From contig JAPXFQ010002669.1 in NCBI GenBank assembly GCA_028564705.1, forward strand, positions 1,178,001-1,242,000: DNA of 64,000 bases, written 5' to 3'. This stretch comes from Apricaphanius iberus. Lineage: Eukaryota > Chordata > Actinopteri > Cyprinodontiformes > Aphaniidae. The translations under genes were made by a program, and so were the position numbers. This document shows, piece after piece, positions 12,401 through 25,700 of this stretch (its first letter is position 1; every line of letters begins with the position of its first letter). The notes under the pieces were generated by a model. The model saw nothing but the letters and a program-made list of their open reading frames with translations, made no database searches and was not told the origin of the DNA.

Positions 12401-14189
12401 TTGCCTCCGTGTTTTTATATTTGCTGGGTAAGAGCTTCTGTGGACAGCTGGTTTAAAAACACGGGGAGGGGAGAACAGCTCGTATTTAGGATAGTGATTA
12501 AAAACTGACACTGTGGGGCGCTAAAAGCACACCAAAGCCGTCTACCGATTGTTAACTTCCCAGTTTGGCAAAACATTAACACAAGTTTATAAAGAAAAAT
12601 GACTACCCTTCATGGAAAGATGTACATTGGAGTCAGACGTGCAGTGCAAATATTTAATTATAGCCTCTTCTCTTTAATGTACGCCAACACCTGTACATCA
12701 ATTTGATGTTGGGTACAAATAATGCATTTACTACTTGGGGATAAATGAAAGGATTAACCTACTGAGAGTGAGCAGTTGTCGTCATGGTACAGAGCCCCTC
12801 CCCTCGATTCTCGGTCTCCGCCATCTTGGCTTCCTTCCAGCGGCAAACTGTGTTTTTTAACGCGGTAGTGGAGGAGGTTCTCTCATTTCCGCTAGTTGTT
12901 ACCATGCCTGGAACTCACTGCTGCGTTAAAAGCTGCTCTAGCACCACACATTTAACTACCCTAGCCGACCCAGAACCGGGTGATCGGGTGTTAGTTGCAT
13001 CAATAATGTCAGGTTCTGAAGGCGTTGCCCAGGCAACCGATAGAGTCTCCTTACATTGTGGCCGACCAACTCAGACCCTGTGACTACTCACTCTCAATAC
13101 TAAAATAAATTGTATTTAAAGCCAAAGATGAATCTGGAGTAAAAACATTTTTGTGCTGTAAACAAGCAGCTGCTCCATGCACATGGAAGCAGCAACAGCC
13201 CTGTATAATGTATCTCTTTCTGGCAATTTTTCATAATTTTTCTTGAATATTTACAGCAGTAACGTATGCTGTATTGGTTCGTTTTGTTAATGAGGTTTTT
13301 TTTTTCTTACACAGACGCTCATGTATTAAATTGTAGCATTACAGGATTGCTTGTGGTTTTATAAACTCAAAGGCAGACAACCTGAGCCCCCTTTAAGACA
13401 GTTTCACTAAAAGGTGTCCTTTCTTTTAAACCAATCTAAAAGCGACGAATACTGACTCTTTAGGAGGAGGAACAAGAGAATCCGACTGAAGGATGAGATC
13501 TATCCTCAGAGGACGTGAGGATTTCCCTTTTTTCTTCTTGCCGGCATCAGGCTGTACAGCTTCATCTTAGGGAGGAAAAAACAATAGCATCACATTATGT
13601 AACTAATTTAATCCCAGAAATATGTAATTTCCAACAGGATATTATTTTAGGCCGTATAGGTTGCAAAATAATGTACCTTTCTGTTGTGCTTTCTCTGGCT
13701 GTCCAGGATCCACAAAGAACAAGCTGTCATCCGTTTTCTCAGACAGCAGACCCCTGAATCAGAAAAAAAATTCAATCAGATCATGAAAGGCGTAAAGCTC
13801 CTCAATTGTCCTCCCACAGTTATTTGCTAACAGGCTGCTGGCTGCGAAGTAAATATTTCAGAAAGACGAGTGTACAGCAGAACCACACGCACACACAAAA
13901 TAACATAAAAAAATAAATAAATAAAAGCAAGAGATAAAGAGTTGAATAGAAACTTTAAAGCTAGTTTTTTTTTTCATCCTCACCCAGTGGTCCTCTCCTG
14001 GTGCCTGATGTCCTCTAAAAACTCCTCTATGTCATTAATATCGCTGTATTTGTTCCAGTTTTTCTTTTTATTCTTGTTGACGCGTTTTCTCCGGCTACCA
14101 ATCAAGTCTGTCGGGTCTGAGGAGGACTTTAAAGTTAAAAACCCGGGCTGGGAGGCAGCCACGCGTTTAAGCTTCTTGCGAGCCGCCAT
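3460..14189 (-). CDS. nop53: Nop53 (GLTSCR2) ribosome biogenesis protein, nine coding exons, 3' end missing
   Basis: Nop53 is a nucleolar factor for 60S subunit assembly; in yeast it recruits the exosome helicase Mtr4 for 7S pre-rRNA processing. Exons on the minus strand: 14189-13984, 13753-13677, 13565-13457, 7004-6802, 6573-6518, 6409-6314, 5588-5487, 5413-5249 and 3635-3460. All have AG acceptors and GT donors, and the phases join without a break for 396 codons plus 2 bases. Family-like motifs include FLEDIRHQERTTG near residue 60, PNAKKLRR near 140, APGGSYNP near 240, an acidic stretch near 300 and QPRRLGKL at the end of exon 9. The start is an ATG in a good Kozak context. Human NOP53 is 478 residues; the conserved tail that begins YQAPDIDV is absent between 1 and 3459, so that exon lies beyond the window or is lost. 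Intron 3 is 6.45 kb and full of DNA transposons. Identification is from remembered family similarity and is strong. Confidence 0.93.
3636..5248. other. nop53 intron 8
   Basis: The 1.6-kb intron holds a poly(A) run at 4498-4516 and a possible degenerate tRNA-like SINE head near 4030-4105, with an A-box-like TTAGCTGAATGG and a B-box-like GGTTCATGTCCC. No coding exon is missing, because the protein reads smoothly from exon 8 to exon 9. Confidence 0.35.
5655..5830. mobile_element. hAT-like terminal fragment
   Basis: Begins TAAGGGATGGGCGATAATTC at 5655, a hAT-type end seen across fish genomes, followed by TATATATCGACGATAG. The opposite end is not found; another element abuts it on the right inside nop53 intron 6. 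Confidence 0.4.
5838..6077 (-). mobile_element. one end of a PIF/Harbinger-like MITE, related to the element at 33414
   Basis: Read on the minus strand it begins GGGCATTTTCACATGGGACT and continues with CAAAATCCACTTATTT and GTACGAGTGGATACGG, in the same order as 33414 onwards and roughly 75% identical by eye. The TAA after 6077 fits the 3-bp TWA target site of this superfamily. The other end is lost. Confidence 0.55.
6690..6765 (-). ncRNA. candidate C/D-type snoRNA in nop53 intron 4 (copy A)
   Basis: The segment lies in the 228-bp intron between coding exons 4 and 5. On the minus strand a C-box-like GTGATGA occupies 6761-6755, followed by CTCATCCTTGC, then CCAGTATTTCCTTC and AATGTGAAGA. The same order recurs in the preceding intron (7125..7200) with about seven mismatches over 55 bases, while the surrounding intron is not shared. 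Its 3' edge lies about 115 bases from the next acceptor, as in copy B. Human NOP53 (GLTSCR2) is recalled as host of SNORD23, which supports the idea. I see no clean CTGA D box, only TCAGA, so ends and class are uncertain. Confidence 0.45.
7125..7200 (-). ncRNA. candidate C/D-type snoRNA in nop53 intron 3 (copy B)
   Basis: Partner of the copy in the next intron. On the minus strand GTGATGA (7197-7191) is followed by GCTCATCCTTGC, CCAGTATTTCCTTC and AAATGTGAAGA, then CAGTCAGAAAG. The segment sits about 120 bases upstream of the exon 4 acceptor, a spacing similar to that of copy A and in the range of intron-processed snoRNAs. The flanking CCTG and CAGG could form a short terminal stem. A canonical CTGA D box is not evident. 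A plain local duplication without RNA function is the alternative. Confidence 0.45.
7354..8449. mobile_element. non-autonomous hAT element in nop53 intron 3
   Basis: The left end TAGGGCTGCACGATTATG and the right end AATTGTGCAGCCCTA are inverted repeats. They are flanked by CTTGAGAG (7346-7353) and CTTGTGAG (8450-8457), an 8-bp target duplication with one mismatch, as expected of hAT. The body of 1.1 kb has no transposase frame, so it must have been moved by another copy. Confidence 0.75.
8860..9100. mobile_element. hAT-like left end fragment
   Basis: Starts TAGGGATGCACCAATCCAAT and continues with TATCTGTATTGGTACAG. The end matches the family seen in reverse at 20432. No right end follows within the intron. 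Confidence 0.45.
9971..10260 (+). pseudogene. hAT relic with partial BED-finger reading frame
   Basis: A hAT-type start TAGGGCCGAAGCGATTCG at 9971 is followed 170 bases on by a short frame at 10144-10257 that opens MAESKDAHKRQEML and ends VYHSSTTSMIQHH. The spacing of serine, threonine and terminal histidines recalls the second half of a BED zinc finger, which begins many hAT transposases. Cysteines of the first half are missing, so it is broken. Confidence 0.45.
10451..11343. mobile_element. DNA transposon with CACGTAGCCGGGT-type ends
   Basis: The left end GTCCACACGTAGCCGGGT and the reversed right end GTACACATGTAGCCGGGT are inverted repeats. The 0.9-kb body is interrupted by a smaller hAT MITE at 10697. 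No target duplication could be set with confidence. Confidence 0.5.
10697..11014. mobile_element. hAT MITE nested in the preceding element
   Basis: Ends TAGGGTTGTCAAAATAATCG and, reversed, TAGTGTTGTCAAGATAA. The flanks CTTTAGAG (10689-10696) and CTGTAGAG (11015-11022) form an 8-bp target duplication with one mismatch. At 318 bp it is a typical MITE. A further end of similar type, TAGGGTGGCAGCTATTG reversed, lies at about 11815-11831. Confidence 0.7.
12760..13099 (+). mobile_element. short inverted-repeat element with a THAP-like N-terminal frame
   Basis: The ends TACTGAGAGTGAGCAGT and, reversed, TATTGAGAGTGAGTAGT are inverted repeats. Inside, an ATG at 12904 opens MPGTHCCVKSCSS, which resembles the start of a THAP zinc finger with its first cysteine pair. 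The frame runs on to 13083 without the later THAP residues. P-like transposons carry THAP domains, so this may be an internally deleted copy. No 8-bp duplication is seen. Confidence 0.45.
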
Positions 14190-14193
14190 TTTG
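14166..14193 (-). promoter_or_regulatory. YY1-like motif over the nop53 start codon
   Basis: The minus strand reads AAAATGGCGGC across the initiator ATG, which matches the YY1 consensus often found at the start codons of ribosomal and housekeeping genes. The plus-strand form (GCCGCCATTTT) is at about 14180-14192. Binding is inferred from the motif alone. Confidence 0.45.
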
Positions 14194-14804
14194 GAAGACT
14201 AGAAAATCAGGGGAGAAAAAAAAAACATGACGCTTCCTCCTTTTTTAAAAGGCCAGGGTGAGGCCGGTGGCGCCACCTGCTGGAAGGGTGGTGTAACAGC
14301 AGTCGATTTCTATGTAATAAATATATATATATATATATTTAATTTTTAAGTAAGTCACAATTTAAAAAGTAAAGAACATTTTTTGTGATATTAGATGTGA
14401 TTAGTTAAACAGCCCCATGAAGAAAAATACTGTTTACTGTATTTACGAGTTTAAAATAACATTTATTTTATCCAAACAATAATAAATATATTTAAAATCA
14501 ATTAAATAGAACAAAATAGACCTGCTAGTTCAGTGTTCACTCATAGGTTTGAAACTGTGCTCAACCTTCTCTTATTTTATTTGTGTGAACTGAAACAAGC
14601 AAAAAAATATAAAGTTACTAATTATCAAAAAAACAAATAAATTAATCGATAGTAATGATTGGTAAAAACTTGTTGCGCTAAATTGACTGGCTGTAATTGT
14701 TTTATCATATTACTGCATGTGTTTAACATGTTAGTGTCAATTGCATGATGGGAAATGAGTCCCTTCTTGCTTTCCTATGTTCATTTTCTTTTTTTCCCCT
14801 CCCG
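14190..14804. promoter_or_regulatory. divergent intergenic region between nop53 and the first H3.3 gene
   Basis: About 600 bases separate the nop53 start from the probable first exon of the plus-strand H3.3 gene. The part next to nop53 is GC-rich; the middle is AT-rich with an (AT)n run at 14321-14338. An ATTGG (inverted CCAAT) occurs near 14658. Promoter function for both genes is inferred from position only. Confidence 0.4.
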
Positions 14805-14887
14805 CATTTTATTGCGAGAACAACGCTATAGAGACAGAAGCATAAATTCGCATTTTGAAGCTGAAATCTTTCCCCGTTTGTCGAAAG
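14805..14887 (+). other. candidate 5' non-coding exon of H3.3 gene 1
   Basis: The stretch ends in CGAAAG followed by a strong donor GTAAGC at 14888. H3.3 genes typically have a separate non-coding first exon spliced to a short leader before the ATG. The matching acceptor is TTTTCAG at 15785, giving the 16-base leader 15786-15801. The 5' boundary is a guess. Use of a second promoter near 15.2-15.5 kb cannot be excluded. Confidence 0.45.
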
Positions 14888-15789
14888 GTAAGCCTCATAT
14901 AATGAATAAAAGTCCCCTCTCACATTTTATGTCGCGTTTAGTCGGTATTAAAACGGGTTTTGTCGTTTATTTTCGATGAAAAGGGGAAACGCAGAGCTGT
15001 TGAGCTATTATCTGTTTGCTCGGGGAGTCAGGGGACCTGAACAGCTCCTCTGATCTGGGTTGAATTTGATTCGAAAATGCGCCTAAAGTGAGGGGTCATC
15101 TGACAAAATATTGTCCACCAACTGATCCCCTGACATGTCTAGTTTCGTCTCCGAAAAATATTTCCCACTTATATGCTGAGGTTTTCTTGTTCTTTCGTCG
15201 TTTTTATCGTGTTCTTTTTTTCGTTCGCGACGATTTTTTCCCCCTTCCCCTTCATAATCTTTCAGGCAGCGGCCGGCCATCGTCTCTGTGTAAGCTCGTT
15301 TCTCAGCCCCTTGCAGCCGGCGAAGGCGGGACGGGCTGGTTTTACGTTAAAATAGCTCATTCTGCGTAAAATAGGCACGGCCTGTAAACAACCGGTGAGC
15401 CCCTTATGAAGAAGCGAACGAACCCACGCTCACTGCGTAAGGGGTGGGCTTTAGTTAGTGCACGTTGACCTGTGAGTGGTGGAGAGTTACACAACGTCCC
15501 GCCTCGTAGACGCGAAAATCTTAATCTTATTGGTTCAGTGTATAGAGATGTCTAATCTGATTGGATATATTTGCCGTCTTTTTCAGAATTTTTTTAATTA
15601 CATAAGCTACTGAAGCCATTATTTAAAAACAAGCTTCATGTGCCGACTTACGAAAAAAGAGCTCAGAATGGGGATTTTAAAACATAAAGTCAGTAAACAT
15701 TAAAACGAACCTATTACAGAGTTCACTTAGTGTATCAAAGAAGGGTGGGTTTGTTTAAAAGTCGAACTTTGTTCCATGTTTTCAGGTGA

Positions 15790-16557
<768 letters not shown>

Positions 16558-17550
16558 AACATTTCCTGTCCTCTTACATGATTTCCTCTCGTCTTTCTTC
16601 TTCTACACTTAGTAGTTTGGTTTGAGGTTCTATATATAAATATCTATATCATATGATTGTGATAACCGTAATTGTGTGATTATGTCTTCTGTGGTGCTAC
16701 TAGTAGCGGATTTCCCATAGCAGTATCATCAACTTTGTTTCAAACGTTTAAATCTTAAGTTCCAGCTAACAAAAAACCTTCTCACTTTCACAAATAAGGG
16801 GTTTTTTTTGGGCAGGGGGGGGGGGATATTGTTTAATCTGAAATGGGCATAGGATATAGCATTAAGGTGGACATTTTCATTCAAGAGCGGTTGCCGATAG
16901 TTATACTATTTTTTTCCCCCCTTTCTAAATAGCAATTAGTTGTACTAGTATTGATTTTTATTTTTAAACAATAATGGTGTATTTCTACTGTTGCTGTTCA
17001 GTGTATCAAAATAGAAAAGTTTGATTCTGGTCGTCAATTAGATAACGTCATTATGTTGTGATGACACTGCATGTTTTGGCAGACTACGGCATAGATGTAG
17101 CAGATCTGTGTTGATCTTTTTTTTTTTATTTGCAGACAAGTTGATTATGTCTGGGTAATGTTTTTGTTCCTCTCAGGTTGATATAACCTTTTTTTTTTTT
17201 TACTCGTGTTTTTGATTTATGTATTCGGTCATTTTTATGAGCAAAATATTTGTACTCTGGACTTCACATTCAAGCATAATAAAGAGTTTCTTGTGATTGA
17301 TAGAGCAGAGTCTGAAGATGTTTTAGACTTGGGTTGGCTCAATACACAAGGGTTTTGGGTAGAGACATCAGTTTCATCGGATTTACACAAACATTTCAAA
17401 ACAAATGTATGACTTATTTTGCTATAAATAGCTATATCCCTACTACAACAAATATATTGCATGTTATTGCAGTTAGGACATGTATATGTTTTGATACGTG
17501 AACTTAAGCTAAAATTTAGTAGAAGTTTCCAATAAACGCATGTGAAAATA
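16558..17550 (+). other. 3' UTR and polyadenylation signals of H3.3 gene 1
   Basis: After the stop the sequence is AT-rich and without reading frames of note. AATAAA occurs at 17278-17283 and 17531-17536; either could end the transcript, giving a long 3' UTR as is usual for H3.3 mRNAs. Choice of site is inferred. Confidence 0.5.
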
Positions 17551-17719
17551 TTAACTTTTTGCTGTTTTCATTATAGTGACAGGAGTAAAACAAGCTAATA
17601 TTAGAAGATCAATCGGTAAAAGAACCTCTTGAGGTATAAAGCTGCAAACCCACCAATTTTAGGAACAAGGACCATCCTGGCTTTAGTTATTCCTATTTTT
17701 GTGAATTTGATTTATTTAC

Positions 17720-17775
17720 AAGGCAATTTTATTTGTATAGCACACTTTCAACAAGGCAATTCAAGGTGCTTCATT
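17720..17775 (-). repeat. 3' tail of an L2-like LINE
   Basis: The plus strand reads CAAGGCAATTTTATTTGT, then TAGCACACTTTCAACA and CAAGGCAATTCAAGGTGC. This is the reverse complement of the LINE 3' tail seen at about 56650-56697, with the same order of words. Only the last 50 bases or so are recognisable. Confidence 0.6.
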
Positions 17776-18309
17776 TGTAAGCTATGGGAAGTTCATTAGT
17801 TTTCTTTGAGTCAGCTTAATAACATTATGCAGCAACATGTGTGGGAGGGGGAACGCTGCTCCCTATTCACCCTAAGAACATTTTAGTGGCCAAACATGTT
17901 GGAAAAAAACGCTAATCACTATAAAATATATCTGCATAAAAGTATACATTCTTCACTGTGCAGTTTTCAATAAGCCAAGTCTGGATTATAAAGAAAGGTG
18001 TTTTTGATTACACAAAGGTCAGCCTGATTTGACGTTCCTACAGTAAACATCCAGAACTGAGTATGTCCTCCATTTATTCCTTTATAAAATTCATCTATGC
18101 GGTGTCGCGCTAAAACTTCCGTGCGCGTTTCTCAATTTGTCACATATGGTCCCGCTCATGTTTGATAGAAAATAATGCCAAAGAGCACCAGCACTTACAA
18201 TACTTCAGTTTATCCGATCAATATCCAAAGTTCCGCTTTATTAAGCGCATAAAACAACCCAGAAAGTAAAGCGTGGGCCCGCTGTGTCAAGCGGTGATGT
18301 ATGAGCAGT

Positions 18310-18330
18310 GACGCAGCGGCCATTTTCCCG
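18310..18330. promoter_or_regulatory. YY1-like motif upstream of H3.3 gene 2
   Basis: GCGGCCATTTTC near 18317-18328 is the reverse complement of an AAAATGGCCGC YY1-type site. It lies at the start of the candidate non-coding exon in a GC-rich stretch, next to a TGACGCAG motif near 18308. The resemblance is by motif only. Confidence 0.35.
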
Positions 18331-18334
18331 CTGG

Positions 18335-18414
18335 ACGCTGCTTCCCATTGTGGATAAGAAGAACAAAACAGTCAAGCGAAACATTCTGACGACTTACACT
18401 CACTTTCACTCCAG
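18335..18414 (+). other. candidate 5' non-coding exon of H3.3 gene 2
   Basis: The stretch ends CACTTTCACTCCAG followed by a consensus donor GTAAGT at 18415. The acceptor would be CTCTTCAG ending at 19638, which joins to a 16-base leader (19639-19654) identical to that of gene 1. The GC-rich sequence just upstream fits a promoter. The 5' end is uncertain. Confidence 0.5.
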
Positions 18415-19642
18415 GTAAGTCATCTAAAACCCGTCTTTCTACCCATATAAATAAATATTTTCTTATTTTAAAGTTTTATTTTTTTTAAATTCGGTGTTTT
18501 ATTGGCGTGAAAAGACGTATGTTTCGTCGAGTTGGTAATAACAGTCAGCGGCGGTGAAATGCAGTCTTTTCTGCAGCTGCTCTGAGGAAGGGGGAATTCA
18601 CTTTCAAATTATGCGCCTGTTCAGGTCGGTTCTACGCCGCTGTTACGGACCATTCAGCTCACATATACGTATCAATGCCTTCTTTGACATGTCTTCTACC
18701 TTGTTGTACAAACGACAAACACGCTGAAACTTAGGTTATGGGTAAAATTGAAGTTGTTTATGTGCTACTCCCTCCTTTCTATGCCCTCGGTCTTTATGCC
18801 GTTTGCGCATCAAACCGCCGCCATCATCAGAGCGGGGTGGGTGGAGTTAGTACCAGTGGCAAGCAGCTGTAGAACCCGCCTACTTTTTAAGATCTGCTCA
18901 CGGATTGGCTACTTAGCTGTTTCTTTTTTTTCACAGTTAGTCTCCTACCCAATGGAATCACAATTTGTGTTTGACGTTGTTGTACTGATTATAATCAGGA
19001 ATGCCTTGTTTGTTTACTTAAAGAAAGGTAAGAACTTATCCAAGTAGCAACTTTACTTTATAATCTGCTGTTAAACTTTAATGAATATTTTTTACATTTT
19101 GATTAAACTGTATTTGGAAAGTTTTGTCTTACTTAATCAATAGAGCTGTACATTTGTGAACAATATGATCAACAGAAACAGTCAATAAAATAAAGATTAA
19201 TTATATTTAGATTACTTTTTTACCAACCAAACTATCCAATTTATTTCTAAGTTTAAATATGATTTAAAAGCGATCCTGTTGATTTTTTTAAAATTATGAT
19301 TGAAATTGTAAAACACTATTTCATACAAAATTTTCCAAGTAACTAAAAAAGAAAAAAACATACAAGTAAGCTATCTTCTTTGTTCTTGTTTATGATCAAA
19401 GTGTTTGCCAAATGGTCGATTCCATTGCAACCATAGGGAAAGTGTTTTTGACCCTATTCCTTAAGATTTATGTTGATTTTACTACAAAAGAAATCATGAG
19501 ACTTTCCTTGGAGAATTTATTGTTTTTCTATAATAATCTCAAAAAGAAAGGTTTTAAACCAACACATCATAGAAAAGGTCTAATTCTTAAAAAAAATAAA
19601 TAAAAAAAGTCCCTTTTTTCTCTTCCTGTCCTCTTCAGGTGA

Positions 19643-21835
<2,193 letters not shown>

Positions 21836-23040
21836 AATCCTCTCCTCCTTCACCTTCCTTCTTTCCATCCTTCCCCTTCCTTCCTTCGCTATTCTGTCTT
21901 TCCATCTCTCACGAACAGCCCCACCGTGTTAGTAGTGCGTAGAGGAGAGCTGATTATATTATAATGAAAGTGTATAGCTGTGTTCTCTTAGTGCTCTCTG
22001 CAGCAGACTCTTTAGGGTACTCTATTTTTGTGCATGTACCAACTCTGTGACGATCAGAGCCAACGAAGAGCGAACGTCCTCGTCTGGGAGCAAACGGCGT
22101 GCGGCCACGGCGAGAACCAGCCCAGGCTGTTCCGATGCAACCGAGGAACGATGGAACAGGTGGAGAGGAGAGGTCTTTTTCTGCTGGTGGAGGAAGGAGG
22201 GTCTCCCGTCCACAGCAGGGTGCTAAAAGAACTCGCCCTTTTTTCTTCTCCTGCTTCACGTCTTCCTCCAGCTCTACTGTGGGAGACGTTGGCTAACTGT
22301 TGGCTCTGATCACCTCAGAAGCTTGAATAAAGTTTTTTTTCTTCTTTGTTTTTTTTTTGCTTACCGTATCGAACACTGATGTTCTCTTCCACGTCCAGAT
22401 TTTCATTAGATTTTTCTGGTTTCTTTTTTCCTACCCGGATTATATGTTAAAATAAGAGATTGGGGGAGTGTGATTCAGAATAATACGCAGAACAAGGAGG
22501 TAGATTAATTATTTTTTTACCAAAAGTTTTGCTACCGCCTTGTTCTGACACCGCAGCTCAGTCCTTATCTTATAGTTCATTTTGTAACAAACCGAAAACT
22601 CCGATCTCTCCTATATTTGTTTTATTTATTGTTGTAATCAGATTGGTTATTTAATTAAAACCAAAGGAAACTGGTGTCAGATGTATTCTGTGCAGCGGTT
22701 CACATAAATTAAAGCACCTTTGTTAATCAAAGGCTCGTGGACTTTTGTTTGAATGTTTTCCAAAATAGTATTATTTTTTTTTATAAAACGAAAAAAAATT
22801 GATAACATGTTTCCTAAATTCAGGTGATACAGGTAATAATACTAATGTCTTTTTTTCTGTATATGTCCCCCCTCTTAGATCAGTTGATCATGTTTCTCAG
22901 GTCACTCTTAACATAATCTTTATCTCTTTCTGTTAAGTTTGATTCTTCCTCAGTTGTTTTTTATTTTTCTTCTTTCTTTTTTGTTGTTGAAATGTTGAAA
23001 ATAATGTTTGAATAAACAATGTTTGTAATTTCCAGATTTG
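21836..23040 (+). other. 3' UTR and polyadenylation signals of H3.3 gene 2
   Basis: AATAAA lies at 22326-22331, about 490 bases past the stop, with T-rich sequence after it, and again at 23011-23016. The first is the likely main site. Open frames on both strands here look like chance. Confidence 0.5.
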
Positions 23041-24620
23041 TCATATAAGGTGGTAATAAATGGATGTTACACACAAACTTCCGGGCCAAAAATGTTCTCT
23101 TATTCTAAAATGTAATTGTAACATTTTTAAAGCGTTCTGAAGAAAAGCGTAATTCAGATCTCAGATGGTTCTGGTGAACATAGAGTCGAAACTAGATATT
23201 TACAGAAACTTTAGAAAAAAAACACATTTTTTCTCTTATTGGCAAACAACTAATCAGAGTAAATGTTTTAGTTAAGTAAATATCAAAATATCTTGCAGTT
23301 GTTTTTTTTTTGGGTTTTTTTTTTTTTTATCATTGTACTTTAATGACATCATGGCCCAAAGTGCCCTTTTTTCATGTTTAATTTTAGTTGTTTTTTTTTT
23401 GTCTGGAGTGTGAATACGTGTGGCGGTCTGCATGTCCCCCTCAACATGTAACTATTAACATTTTAATAACAATTTAGCAAGATAAAATTATCTGGCTGTT
23501 TTTCAGTCACATGATAACAACCACTGCTTCAGCCTCCACTCTTCAGCTGCTTGGTTTTGTGAGTGAGGCTCCCGGTAAATAAGGCGTACACTATAATAGC
23601 TACAGGAGTTTCGATTACAATATACACTGTCTTCTTAAGTTGTCTTGTGGCAACTGGTGAAGTGAAATGAAAACTCGGTGTGCATCTTGCATTTGAATGA
23701 CGAAACAATTACTGTGTTTAGTTTCTCACAGTAGTGATCTCAGATCTCCCCGAACGCAGAAGTGGTTTCGCCTCAGAGAAATCTTCAGAGTTTCAGTTTA
23801 TTTGACAGGGATGAAACGATGCCACTTTTTCAAACCGATATGATACTGATACTTGGATCTGATTAACAAGTACCGATACCGATACTTTTACTAAACTCAA
23901 AAAATGCAATGAATTGGAAGACTTTTTTTTTTTCTTTTTCTGATTATTACAACAAACGATGGTGAATTAGATAAAAAAAAAGAATAAAAAATAAGAACAA
24001 AACAAAAATTTCAAGTGGAAAAAAAATACAAGCTGGGAGAAAAAAATTTTTTGCAGCCTCTCCGTCGGTCCCTCCGCTCTAATGCAGGCAGCCTTCATCA
24101 CTTTGTTAAAAAGAAACGGCTGTCACCTGAGGAAGACGCCTCAAAGCGTAGGTCGCTTTTCGCTCTTTTCTCCTGACGTTACCAGACCCCTCACTGCTGC
24201 AAACCTGATCCGGGCTGGAGGTGGATAGGCTGTGGTTGAAATGAACTTACTGCTGTAGACACTCAACCAGAAAGGTTCGGCCCATAGCCTTAGAACCCTA
24301 CATCTAAAAATTTCACCGACGCGGTAGCTGAAAATAAACAAACATACCAAGAATTCAAACTACACCAGGTATGGAAAGCCAGACGTGCTAAAATAAAAAT
24401 AAAAATTATTTAAATTTTAAAAACTAACAATATCTAACATTAATGATTTTGATAGAACTGTAAATGCATTTTAAAATAAATTAATCCATTCTTATCCAAA
24501 TAAATTATTTTAAGTTTTAAATTATTTGAACTTTATTAATATTTTTACCTCATTGCTGTGTCCTGAAAATACTGTGAATTTATTTAGTCTCTTTGATTTA
24601 AATATGAAAATCTATCTAAC
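22340..24620. other. gene-free AT-rich stretch with a hAT-like fragment
   Basis: The stretch is AT-rich with several T-runs (for example 23301-23329). Near 23818 a hAT-like start, GGGATGAAACGATGCCAC, is followed by repeats of ACCGATAC words. No other supported element and no gene were found. Confidence 0.4.
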
Positions 24621-24629
24621 ACTACTATA

Positions 24630-25430
24630 AAAACAAAGTGAGCCCCTCTGAGTTGTTTTGTTCAGATATTCTAAATAGGTACGTTTTTATTTTAGATTTA
24701 AAATAGTTCAGTTCTGCAGTTTTGCCTTCTCCCTGTAGTGTTTTCCAGATATGAGGAGCATAGAAACTGAAAGCTGCTTCTCCATGCTTGGTTCTGGTTC
24801 TAGGGATGATCAGTAGATTAGAACAGGAGGATCTACGTGATCTGATTGGGTTGAACCATGATAGCAGATCTCTAATGTGATCTGCTGCTAACCCATTCAA
24901 TAATTTATAAACTAATTAAAGCACTTTGAAGTCTATTCTCTGAGCAACAGGGAGCCAGTATAAGGACTTTAGAATTGGGTTGATGTGTTCTACTTTCCTA
25001 GTTCGAACATGAGCAGCAGCGTTCTGGATCAGCTGCAGCTGTCTGATTGATTTTTTTTAGGCAGACCTGTGAAGATACTGTTACAGTAATCAAGACGGCT
25101 AGAGATAAATGCATGGATGAGTTTTTCTAGGTCTCCTTGTGCCATCAGTCCTTTAATCCTGAAAATGATCCTCAGGTGATAGAAAGCTGACCTTGTTATT
25201 GCCTTTATGTGACCCCATGGGGTTCAGGGCTGAGTCCATTATTACACCTAGATTTCTGGCCTGGTCAGTAGTTTCTAGTTGGACCAACTGAAGCTGTGTG
25301 TATATATTTAATTGTTCTTTTTTGGGTCCGAAGATAAGTACTTCGGTTTTGGTTTTGTTCAGTTGGAGGACATTTTGGGACATCCAGCTGTTGATTTGCT
25401 CAATGCATTTATTGAGCATTTGGATGCGTT
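24630..25430 (-). pseudogene. L2-like LINE, C-terminal part of reverse transcriptase, decayed
   Basis: The minus strand carries two frames from the end of the LINE ORF2: one with CIEQINSWMSQNVLQLNKTKTEVLIF (split here as CIEQINSWMSQ and NKTKTEVLIF), the other with NGLAADHIRDLLSW and SRRSSCSNLLIIPRTRTKHG. The order and wording match the plus-strand copy at 55.2-56.7 kb. Frames are broken between them and the 5' part is missing, as usual for truncated LINE copies. Confidence 0.85.
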
Positions 25431-25700
25431 CAACATCGGTAAGAAATGCATTTCGGTCTCAACCAGTGAGTTGTCAGCTCGTTTTACCACTAGATGGCAG
25501 TAAAATACAGTTTATAGATTTCTAACGCCCTGGTGGTGGGAGTTCCCGCATATTAACAGGACGTAAATATGGTATTTCTTTTTGAAAAATAAAGCACTAC
25601 GCACATAAAAATAGAAAGGATCCTTGAAAAAAAGGCATCTTAGTTAGAGTTTTTACATATTTACTACATAACATATTTGTGAAATTTGGTTTGTGAAATA

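Noticed and set aside
11420..12540. Possible full hAT element ending at 11831
   Set aside because: Only one end (TAGGGTGGCAGCTATTG reversed) is visible and the flanks do not give an 8-bp repeat with any left end found, so no boundaries were set.
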